A DNA stretch of 5,892 bases from contig URZG01000148.1 of assembly GCA_900552325.1 (NCBI GenBank), forward strand, positions 1 through 5,892, in the 5' to 3' direction. Numbering within the stretch: position 1 is the first letter of the stretch; each line of letters begins with the position of its first letter. The notes under the pieces were generated by a model that did not search any database, had not been told where the DNA came from, and saw only the letters and a list, made by a program, of their open reading frames with translations. Shown here one piece after another: positions 1 to 5,263 of this stretch. The stretch is from an uncultured Porphyromonadaceae bacterium. Its GTDB lineage: Bacteria > Bacteroidota > Bacteroidia > Bacteroidales > Muribaculaceae. A program made the position numbers and the translations under genes.

Positions 1-2
1 AT

Positions 3-305
3 TACCGCGCGTGGCTGAAAGAGAACAAGCCGGTGCGTCAGGAGTCCTCGCGTCAGGCCGAACTGCCCCGCGAACGGCAGCGCAAGGAGCGCCCTGCCCG
101 TCTGACATTCAAGGAGCGCCGCGAGATGGAGGAACTTGAGAAGGAACTTGAGGAACTCAACCGCGAGAAAGCTGAACTGGAAGCGCTCTTCTCATCGGGT
201 GCCGAAGTGAAAGATATCGCCGCGAAGTCGGAGCGTTTCTCGGCTCTTGCCGGCATAATCGACGAAAAAGAACTGCGGTGGCTCGAACTTTCGGAAAAAG
301 CCTGA
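3..305 (+). CDS. ABC-F family ATPase, Uup type, C-terminal fragment
   Basis: This is the 3' end of a gene that begins before the window; 100 codons are visible, read from base 3 to the TGA at 303-305. The first visible residues, YRAWLKENKP, match the segment that follows the second ATPase domain in Uup-like ABC-F proteins, where a '(N/D)Y..YR.W' stretch precedes a charged linker. After a basic linker comes LTFKERREMEELEKELEEL and then a heptad-like Glu/Lys/Leu stretch, which is the classic Uup C-terminal coiled coil. ABC-F proteins are soluble ATPases with two nucleotide-binding domains and no membrane domain. They act on ribosomes or, for Uup, have been linked to branched DNA intermediates. 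No Walker motifs are visible because they lie upstream, so the family call rests on the C-terminal domain alone. The next gene has its own promoter, so this is probably the end of its transcription unit. Confidence 0.85.
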   Translation, partial: YRAWLKENKPVRQESSRQAELPRERQRKERPARLTFKERREMEELEKELEELNREKAELEALFSSGAEVKDIAAKSERFSALAGIIDEKELRWLELSEKA

Positions 306-345
306 CCTGAACGGCGCATTTTTTCGGCGCTGTCGCGTTAGAATA

Positions 346-373
346 GGCGGGAGGCCCTGACGCGCTTCCCGCC
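346..373. repeat. 10-bp stem hairpin in the spacer after the ABC-F gene
   Basis: Bases 346-355 (GGCGGGAGGC) pair with 364-373 (GCTTCCCGCC): nine Watson-Crick pairs and one G-T wobble around an 8-base loop. It lies 40 bases after the ABC-F stop and about 20 bases before the -33 element of the next promoter. No T run follows on the plus strand, so it is not a standard intrinsic terminator. It could still slow polymerase or protect the 3' end of the upstream transcript. Function is inferred; the pairing is seen directly. Confidence 0.5.
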
Positions 374-392
374 GGAAGCCTTGAAAATCGGA

Positions 393-424
393 TTTGGAAA
401 GGTTCGGCGGAATTATTACCTTTG
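393..424 (+). promoter_or_regulatory. Bacteroidota-type promoter for the LysE-family exporter gene
   Basis: TACCTTTG at 417-424 matches the Bacteroidota -7 consensus TAnnTTTG exactly. A TTTG at 393-396 lies 20 bases upstream and fits the -33 element. Transcription should start near 430-433, giving a leader of about 40 bases before the TTG start at 472. Confidence 0.75.
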
Positions 425-471
425 CAGGTTCAATATGGCGTGGTCTCGCGCTGCGCTGACGATAGTAAGGA

Positions 472-1194
472 TTGGATACTTTTATTCACATACTGACGTC
501 GGGACTCCTGATAGGGGTTTTCGTATCGGCTCCTATGGGGCCGATCGGTATGCTTGTAATCCAGCGTACGCTCAACAAGGGGCGCCGTGCCGCTTTTTTC
601 ACCGGCATAGGCGCGGCGCTTTCTGATCTTACCTATTCGCTGCTGACGGGTCTGGGAATGTCGTTTGTCACGGATTTCATTACCGACAACGAACTCCTTC
701 TGCAGATCGTGGGGTCGGTGGTTCTCTGCGCTTTTGCCTTCTATCTTTTCAAAAAGACTCCTGCCCTGGCTCTCAAGACTCCCGACACGGCTCCGGAGAG
801 CCCCTGGAAGGATTTTGTGACGGGTTTCTTTTTTACTTTCGCCAATCCGCTGATACTGTTCTTTATAATAGGTCTGTTCGCCCGGTTCAATTTCTTTCTG
901 CCGGAGTTCAGTTACTATCATTATATTTTGGGATACGTATCAATATTCGGAGGTGCTCTCGGCTGGTGGTGGCTCATAACTTTTGTCATAGACAAAGTGC
1001 GCGGCCATTTCAATGTGCGGTCGATGTGGTTCCTAAATCGGATAATAGCCGTGATTCTTCTTATAATGGCCGCTGTAGGACTCTACAAAGGGGTGCGGGG
1101 ATTCATGGCGATTGGCAATAATCCACCAACTGTTAATACGCAGACTGATGAACAGACAACTGAGCATGACGTTGCCGTTGAACCGGTGCCTTGA
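472..1194 (+). CDS. LysE/RhtB-family exporter, six-helix inner-membrane protein
   Basis: The 240-residue protein is an integral membrane transporter of the LysE/RhtB superfamily, which exports amino acids or related small molecules; the substrate cannot be read from the sequence. The family motif SAPMGPIGMLVIQRTLNKGR occupies residues 19-38 at the end of helix 1, followed by GIGAALSDLTYSLLTGLG in helix 2. Further hydrophobic segments are near residues 74-95, 110-135, 143-170 and 183-205, giving six helices. A soluble loop at about 97-112 and a polar tail from about residue 214 complete it. The start is forced: an in-frame TAA at 466-468 lies just upstream and the first ATG (Met22) is inside the conserved motif, so TTG at 472 is the only common start codon that preserves helix 1. 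AAGG at 467-470 is too close to act as a normal Shine-Dalgarno site. The last 47 bases overlap the next gene in another frame. Confidence 0.88.
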   Translation: MDTFIHILTSGLLIGVFVSAPMGPIGMLVIQRTLNKGRRAAFFTGIGAALSDLTYSLLTGLGMSFVTDFITDNELLLQIVGSVVLCAFAFYLFKKTPALALKTPDTAPESPWKDFVTGFFFTFANPLILFFIIGLFARFNFFLPEFSYYHYILGYVSIFGGALGWWWLITFVIDKVRGHFNVRSMWFLNRIIAVILLIMAAVGLYKGVRGFMAIGNNPPTVNTQTDEQTTEHDVAVEPVP

Positions 1195-1810
1195 CTCGCT
1201 GGACGCATCGAAGATCGCCGGAGAGCTGGAGGTATGCGGCACGCGTCTGTCGATCGACAGCCTCAACTGGCCTGCTGAATTCCCTTACCGCCCGCTCACG
1301 GTGGTTACCGGAGCGCACTCCGGCACAGCCATCTACCTTGATTTCCTCGTGAGGTGCAACTATCTGCGCGCCGAAAACTACACCGATAATTCTCCGGTCA
1401 GCGAGGACTCATGCGTGGAGTTCTTTGTGGCTCCCGATCCGTCGTCGCCGGGCGATTATTTCTCAATAGGGATCAACTGTATAGGCAGTATCCGGGCCAC
1501 CTTCCACAGCGCGGAGGGCTCCTCCCGCCTGTGTACCCCCGATGAACTCGCCGGCATACGCCGGTATGCTTCCGTCGGGAGTCGCCCTTTCCGTGAGGTG
1601 GAGGGCTCCTTTATCTGGAGCGTGACGGTGGCTATCCCGCTCAGGATGTTAGGGCTGGAATACGGTGATTCTCCAATGAAGATATGCGGCAATTTCAACA
1701 AATGCGCCGCCCTTACGTCGCAGCCCCATTATCTCAGCTGGGCGCCGATACGCTCGGAACATCCCGACTTCCACCGTCCAGAGGCTTTCGCCCCGATAAT
1801 TCTTCAGTAG
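1148..1810 (+). CDS. CBM9-like carbohydrate-binding protein, stand-alone and cytosolic
   Basis: This 220-residue protein resembles the stand-alone 'carbohydrate-binding family 9-like' proteins common in Bacteroidota. These have a beta-sandwich fold related to CBM9 and DOMON domains. The recognisable pattern, in order, is LNWPAEFPYRP at residues 39-49, YTDNSPVSEDSCVEFFV at 78-94 (the DSCVEFF signature), INCIG at 109-113, FIWSVTVAIP in the second half, and HYLSWAPI at 194-201 near the end. No signal peptide or lipobox is seen, so it should stay in the cytosol. Its ligand is unknown. ATG at 1148 is taken as the start, with ATG 1166 also possible; they overlap the LysE-family gene by 47 or 29 bases, so the two are surely co-transcribed and probably translationally coupled. 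A further in-frame TTG at 1112 is less likely. The family is fairly sure; the biological role is not. Confidence 0.82.
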   Translation: MNRQLSMTLPLNRCLDSLDASKIAGELEVCGTRLSIDSLNWPAEFPYRPLTVVTGAHSGTAIYLDFLVRCNYLRAENYTDNSPVSEDSCVEFFVAPDPSSPGDYFSIGINCIGSIRATFHSAEGSSRLCTPDELAGIRRYASVGSRPFREVEGSFIWSVTVAIPLRMLGLEYGDSPMKICGNFNKCAALTSQPHYLSWAPIRSEHPDFHRPEAFAPIILQ

Positions 1811-1812
1811 GA

Positions 1813-1844
1813 TTTTCCCCGTTCTCAAAAAAATCGTAACTTTG
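1813..1844 (+). promoter_or_regulatory. Bacteroidota-type promoter for the tpiA operon
   Basis: TAACTTTG at 1837-1844 is an exact TAnnTTTG -7 box. A T-rich TTTTC at 1813-1817, about 20 bases upstream, is a near match to the -33 TTTG element. The leader to the ATG at 1873 would be about 20 A/T-rich bases with no Shine-Dalgarno sequence, as is usual for highly translated Bacteroidota genes. No terminator separates this promoter from the preceding gene, so some read-through is likely. Confidence 0.75.
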
Positions 1845-1872
1845 CACTAATTTTAAACCAACTATAACGACA

Positions 1873-2628
1873 ATGAGAAAAAATATCGTAGCAGGCAACT
1901 GGAAAATGAACACCACCCTCGCTGAAGGTGTGGGCCTGGCCAAGGACGTTAACGAAGCACTCAAAGGGGTAGACGCAAAATGCGACGTGATCATCTGCGT
2001 GCCTTTCACTCACCTGGCTTCAGTAGCCGCCGTTATTGACAGCAACAAGCTCGGTCTCGGTGCCGAAAACTGCGCCGACCATCTCAAAGGCGCCTATACC
2101 GGCGAGATCTCCGCTCCGATGGTAGCCTCCACCGGCGCTAAATATGTTATCCTCGGTCACTCCGAACGTCGTCAGTACTACGGCGAGACCTCCGAGATCC
2201 TCAAGGAGAAAGTAAACCTGGCTCTCGCCGAGAATCTCACCCCGATCTTCTGCATCGGCGAAGTGCTTGAGCAGCGTGAGGACGGCTCTTTCCTCGATGT
2301 CGTTACAAAACAGATCGAGGAAGCGCTCTTCGACCTTTCCGCCGAAGACTTCTCCAAGATCATCCTCGCCTACGAACCCGTATGGGCTATCGGTACCGGC
2401 AAGACTGCCACCGACGACCAGGCTCAGGAAATGCACGCACACATCCGCTCGGTCATCGAGAAGAAATACGGCAAGGAGATCGCCGACAACACCTCGATCC
2501 TCTACGGCGGTTCCTGCAAGCCCGGCAACGCCAAGGCTCTCTTCGCAAAGCCCGACGTGGACGGCGGCCTGATCGGTGGCGCCGCTCTCGACGCAGCATC
2601 CTTCATGGGCATCGTCGAAGCTTTCTGA
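1873..2628 (+). CDS. tpiA: triosephosphate isomerase
   Basis: TpiA interconverts dihydroxyacetone phosphate and glyceraldehyde 3-phosphate in glycolysis and gluconeogenesis, in the cytosol, as a homodimer. At 251 residues it has the full family length. All active-site parts are present: GNWKMN at residues 8-13 with Asn9 and Lys11, the catalytic His96 in LGHSERR, the catalytic Glu168 in YEPVWAIGTGK (the start of flexible loop 6, which closes over the substrate), LYGGS at 210-214, and the phosphate-gripping GLIGGAALD near the C terminus. ATG 1873 is the natural start, since family members begin 'MRKxIVAGNWKMN'. The gene leads an operon with the SPOR gene, whose ATG lies 1 or 22 bases beyond this stop, and folE. 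Codon use is strongly biased: nearly every Ile codon is ATC and none is ATA, unlike the flanking genes, as expected for an abundant glycolytic enzyme. Confidence 0.98.
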   Translation: MRKNIVAGNWKMNTTLAEGVGLAKDVNEALKGVDAKCDVIICVPFTHLASVAAVIDSNKLGLGAENCADHLKGAYTGEISAPMVASTGAKYVILGHSERRQYYGETSEILKEKVNLALAENLTPIFCIGEVLEQREDGSFLDVVTKQIEEALFDLSAEDFSKIILAYEPVWAIGTGKTATDDQAQEMHAHIRSVIEKKYGKEIADNTSILYGGSCKPGNAKALFAKPDVDGGLIGGAALDAASFMGIVEAF

Positions 2629-2650
2629 AATGCCGTTCACATCTGAATTG

Positions 2651-3184
2651 ATGTCAATACGCAGATATATAATAGCCGCAGTAGCCGCGGCGGTATCGCT
2701 TTCCCCTCTGCGGGGGCAGGATACCGCCACGGTTGCCGCCGCGGCTGATTCTTCGCTCACTGTCGTCGACGCCATAAACGCCGGGGGCAATATCGTGGTG
2801 GAGATGGATTCGGCGCTGCTGGAGCTTATAGTTCCCTCCTCGGCCTCGGAAGAGGGCGCGGGCGGTTCCGAATCGACTGAAACAGCGCCGGAGCGTCAGC
2901 AACGCCCCAACGCCCAGGGGAAAATCGTGGGTTACCGCGTGCAGATTTATGCCGACAACAATGTGCGTACGGCCAAATCAGAGGCCCGTATGCGCGAACG
3001 TGCCGTCGGGCGTATTTTCCCCTACAACACTTATGTAACCTATTCCTCGCCTTACTGGCGCCTGCGTGTAGGGGATTTCCACACCCAGGAAGAAGCTCAG
3101 AAAGCGGCGACCGCCATCAGGCAGGCTTTTCCCCGCTATGCCCGCGAGGTGCGCGTGGTGCGCGACCGTGTGTATGCCCGCTGA
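2651..3184 (+). CDS. secreted SPOR-domain protein
   Basis: The product is a 177-residue exported protein with a C-terminal SPOR domain, a fold that binds glycan strands of peptidoglycan lacking stem peptides, often at division sites. Residues 1-22 read as a signal peptide: basic MSIRRY, then a hydrophobic Ala/Val core, with likely cleavage near LSPLRGQ-D. There is no lipobox Cys, so it should be periplasmic rather than a lipoprotein. Residues about 23-90 are an Ala/Ser/Glu-rich low-complexity linker. Residues about 91-177 are the SPOR domain: KIVGYRVQIYADNN (first strand), YWRLRVGDFHTQEEAQKAA (the 'RVG.F....A' core) and a final strand, VRVVRDRV. ATG 2651 gives the best signal peptide. ATG 2630, in TGAAATG right at the tpiA stop, would add seven residues and cannot be excluded. 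It sits between tpiA and folE in one operon, an order I recall from Bacteroides, with no obvious functional link. Confidence 0.88.
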   Translation: MSIRRYIIAAVAAAVSLSPLRGQDTATVAAAADSSLTVVDAINAGGNIVVEMDSALLELIVPSSASEEGAGGSESTETAPERQQRPNAQGKIVGYRVQIYADNNVRTAKSEARMRERAVGRIFPYNTYVTYSSPYWRLRVGDFHTQEEAQKAATAIRQAFPRYAREVRVVRDRVYAR

Positions 3185-3213
3185 AACGGCTGTATCCATT
3201 TAACTGAAGAAAT

Positions 3214-3816
3214 ATGCCCGAAGATTTTGATGCCGCACAACTTCAACCCGACGAGCTTCCAGTCGTGGAGGCGATAGCCGGCCATTACCGGGAAATTCTG
3301 CGTCTGCTCGGCGACGATCCGTCACGCGAAGGGCTGCTCAAAACCCCGATGCGCGCCGCCAAGGCCATGTGGTTCGCCACGAAAGGGTTCAGGCAGAATC
3401 CGGCCGAGATCCTCAACCAGGCGATTTTCGAGTATGCCGGTTCAAAAATGGTGGTGGTGCGCGACATTGAATTCTATTCGCTTTGCGAGCATCACATACT
3501 GCCGTTTTTCGGCACGGTAAGCATCGGATATGTACCTTCCGGCAAGATGATTGGTCTGAGCAAACTCGCCCGTCTGGTGGATGCTGTGGCCCGGCGTCTG
3601 CAGGTTCAGGAACGAATGACGGCGCAGATATGCGAAGAGCTGCAGAAGACCCTCGCTCCGGCAGGTGTGATAGTGACCTGTTCGGCTGCACACCTTTGCA
3701 TGAAGATGCGAGGGGTGGAGAAGCAGCAGGCTTTCACCGATACGTACGATTATTGCGGAGTGTTCGCCTCCGACCCTATGTTGCGTCAGGAATTTTTCTC
3801 TTTGGTGAAAAGCTGA
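3214..3816 (+). CDS. folE: GTP cyclohydrolase I
   Basis: FolE converts GTP to 7,8-dihydroneopterin triphosphate and formate, the first step of tetrahydrofolate (and other pterin) synthesis, as a large cytosolic oligomer with one zinc per active site. The 200-residue protein carries the full type I signature: FYSLCEHHILPFFG with zinc ligand Cys91 and His93/His94, then the GKMIGLSKLAR segment, then CSAAHLCMKMRGV with His160 and the second zinc Cys162, and finally the FTDTYDY.G.F end. These residues match E. coli Cys110, His112, His113, His179 and Cys181. An N-terminal helical region with 'EGLLKTPMRAAKAM' precedes the core. ATG 3214 lies 29 bases after the SPOR stop behind an A-rich stretch; no promoter box is seen in the gap, so it should ride on the tpiA transcript. 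A strong terminator follows. Confidence 0.97.
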   Translation: MPEDFDAAQLQPDELPVVEAIAGHYREILRLLGDDPSREGLLKTPMRAAKAMWFATKGFRQNPAEILNQAIFEYAGSKMVVVRDIEFYSLCEHHILPFFGTVSIGYVPSGKMIGLSKLARLVDAVARRLQVQERMTAQICEELQKTLAPAGVIVTCSAAHLCMKMRGVEKQQAFTDTYDYCGVFASDPMLRQEFFSLVKS

Positions 3817-3840
3817 TTCGATTCCGTCCGGAACGTGACA

Positions 3841-3894
3841 TAAAAACGGAACTCCTTCATGATGTGTCATCATCGCGAAGTAGTTCCGTTTTTA
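3841..3894. terminator. bidirectional intrinsic terminator between folE and purT
   Basis: Bases 3841-3853 (TAAAAACGGAACT) and 3882-3894 (AGTTCCGTTTTTA) are a perfect 13-bp inverted repeat. The stem continues inward past a single mismatch with CTTC/GAAG (3855-3858 with 3877-3880), then a 3-base bulge (3874-3876), then a perfect ATGATG/CATCAT hairpin (3859-3864 with 3868-3873) on a TGT loop. Each strand ends in a run of five T, so it can stop transcripts from folE on the plus strand and from purT on the minus strand. It starts 24 bases after the folE stop and ends 28 bases before the purT stop. Confidence 0.92.
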
Positions 3895-3922
3895 CGTGTT
3901 GACGCCGGGAGTCAGCGCCGCG

Positions 3923-5107
3923 TTATTTTACTGTTACCTTGAGCTTGGCATAAGCGCGTTCGGCTTTAGCGAGAGCTTCGTCAACGGTGGGGGCGGTGGC
4001 AAGAATAACACCCATGCGGCGGTGTCCGCGCACTTCGGGCTTGCCGAAAATACGCATCTGCACTCCGTCTTCGGCCAGCACCTCCTCGAGGTTGTCGAAT
4101 TCCACTGTATCGGTGTCGCCTTCCACAACGATGGCTTTGGAGGCCGAGGGCCCGTAGAAACGGATGGACGGCACGGGGAGCCCGAGCAGCGCGCGGGCAT
4201 GAAGTCCGAACTCGCTGAGATCCTGCGAGATCATGGTCACCATGCCGGTGTCGTGGGGACGCGGTGATACTTCGCTGAATATCACCTTGTCGCCTTTGAT
4301 GAACAGCTCGACGCCGAAGATGCCGTAGCCGCCGAGGGCATCAGTCACTTTCTTGGCGATGGTGCGCGCCTGCTCTATTGCCGAGGCGCTCATGGGCTGA
4401 GGCTGCCACGACTCGCGGTAGTCACCGTTGACCTGGTGATGTCCGATAGGTTCGCAGTATGTGGTGCCGGAGCATGAGCGTACTGTAAGGAGGGTTATCT
4501 CATAGTCGAAATCCACGAAACCTTCCACAATAACGCGGCCGGCACCGGCACGGCCCCCTTCCTGTGCCTCGCGCCATGCGGCGTCGATGTCGGCTTCGGA
4601 TTTTATGGTTGACTGTCCGTGTCCGGAAGAACTCATCACGGGTTTCACCACGCAGGGTATGCCGATTTCGCGTACGGCACGGTCGAATTCCTCGCGGGTC
4701 GATGCGAAACGGTAGGGCGAGGTGGCTATGCCGAGTTCCTCGGCGGCCAGGCGCCGGATCCCCTCGCGGTTCATTGTGAGGCGTGCCGCACGGGCCGTGG
4801 GGGTTACTTTGAAGCCCTCTTTTTCCAGTTCTACCAGCTCGGGAGTGGCGATGGCTTCGATTTCGGGTATGATATGGTCGGGACGTTCCTGTTCGATGAC
4901 CTCGCGGAGTTTCACGGCATCGAGCATCGAGAAAACGTGGCTGCGGTGTGCTACCTGCATCGCGGGGGCGTTGGCGTATTTGTCGCACGCCACTACTTCC
5001 ACTCCCATGCGTTGGAGCTCGATTGCAACTTCCTTGCCCAGCTCGCCGCTACCCAGCAGAAGGGCCTTGCGCCCTGCGGGCGTCATTACCGATCCTATTT
5101 TTGTCAT
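3923..5107 (-). CDS. purT: formate-dependent phosphoribosylglycinamide formyltransferase (GAR transformylase 2)
   Basis: PurT makes formyl-GAR from GAR, ATP and free formate, the third step of purine synthesis, without needing 10-formyltetrahydrofolate. The 394-residue protein is full length and aligns with remembered E. coli PurT without gaps through at least residue 279. It is an ATP-grasp enzyme: an N-terminal substrate domain with LLGSGELGKEVAIEL (16-30) and PEIEAIAT, a central ATP-grasp domain with LTMNREGIRRLAAEE and KPVMSSSGHGQS (155-166), GGRAGAGRVIVEG, DYRESWQPQ, and the metal-binding FGVELF and FSEVSPRPHDTGM (Glu279 confirmed by position). One oddity: residue 163 is His where E. coli has Lys. 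The start is ATG at 5105-5107 on the minus strand, giving MTKIGSVMTPAGRK, which matches E. coli at the same offset. It has its own promoter and is a single-gene unit convergent with folE. Confidence 0.97.
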   Translation of the reverse strand: MTKIGSVMTPAGRKALLLGSGELGKEVAIELQRMGVEVVACDKYANAPAMQVAHRSHVFSMLDAVKLREVIEQERPDHIIPEIEAIATPELVELEKEGFKVTPTARAARLTMNREGIRRLAAEELGIATSPYRFASTREEFDRAVREIGIPCVVKPVMSSSGHGQSTIKSEADIDAAWREAQEGGRAGAGRVIVEGFVDFDYEITLLTVRSCSGTTYCEPIGHHQVNGDYRESWQPQPMSASAIEQARTIAKKVTDALGGYGIFGVELFIKGDKVIFSEVSPRPHDTGMVTMISQDLSEFGLHARALLGLPVPSIRFYGPSASKAIVVEGDTDTVEFDNLEEVLAEDGVQMRIFGKPEVRGHRRMGVILATAPTVDEALAKAERAYAKLKVTVK

Positions 5108-5140
5108 TGAATTGATAAGATGAAATGTGATGTGAAGTCC

Positions 5141-5156
5141 GCATGGTCCACCATGC
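5141..5156 (-). promoter_or_regulatory. hairpin in the purT mRNA leader
   Basis: GCATGG (5141-5146) and CCATGC (5151-5156) form a perfect 6-bp stem on a 4-base loop. From the minus-strand promoter, transcription should begin near 5162, so the hairpin sits almost at the 5' end of the purT mRNA, about 34 bases before the start codon. A role in RNA stability or control is inferred only. On the plus strand it is followed by five T (5157-5161) and could pass as a weak terminator, but no plus-strand gene ends here. Confidence 0.5.
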
Positions 5157-5168
5157 TTTTTCAGGGGG

Positions 5169-5199
5169 CAAAGTTACTAAAATTGCTATTATCACGCAA
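5169..5199 (-). promoter_or_regulatory. Bacteroidota-type promoter for purT
   Basis: On the minus strand, CAAAGTTA at 5169-5176 reads TAACTTTG, an exact TAnnTTTG -7 box, the same octamer as in the tpiA promoter. A TTG (plus-strand CAA, 5197-5199) lies 20 bases upstream and fits the -33 element. The predicted leader to the ATG at 5107 is about 55 bases. Confidence 0.75.
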
Positions 5200-5225
5200 G
5201 CGATATATTCAAACCCTCGGCCCGG

Positions 5226-5233
5226 TATATTTG
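5226..5233 (+). promoter_or_regulatory. putative -7 box for the channel-like gene
   Basis: TATATTTG at 5226-5233 matches TAnnTTTG exactly, and transcription would begin about 25 bases before the ATG at 5264. No clear -33 TTTG is seen at the expected distance (around 5203-5206 reads ATAT), so this is less sure than the other promoters. It is divergent from the purT promoter; together they fill the 156-base intergenic stretch. Confidence 0.5.
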
Positions 5234-5263
5234 TTATCAATATAGAGTTTCAACTTTCCGATT

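Noticed and set aside
311..330. Possible terminator at GCGC-T6-GCGC after the ABC-F gene
   Set aside because: The T run lies between the two GCGC arms instead of after a stem, and only four base pairs can form.
430..921. Minus-strand open frame of 163 codons across the LysE-family gene
   Set aside because: The opposite strand encodes a clear six-helix transporter; this product is charged with no domain pattern.
2020..2790. A 256-codon open frame on the minus strand across tpiA
   Set aside because: It is antisense to the unmistakable tpiA gene; its low-complexity product matches no family I know, and the lack of stops follows from the C-ending codon bias of tpiA.
3442..3873. Minus-strand open frame of 143 codons across folE
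   Set aside because: It is antisense to folE, runs into the terminator, and encodes a His/Arg-rich product with no family resemblance.
3896..4267. Plus-strand open frame of 123 codons opposite the 3' end of purT
   Set aside because: It starts just after the terminator, lacks a promoter, and its Gly/His-rich product is typical of an antisense frame.
4619..5110. Plus-strand open frames of 133-163 codons opposite purT
   Set aside because: They are shadows of purT, which is complete with all catalytic motifs; the products have no recognisable domains.
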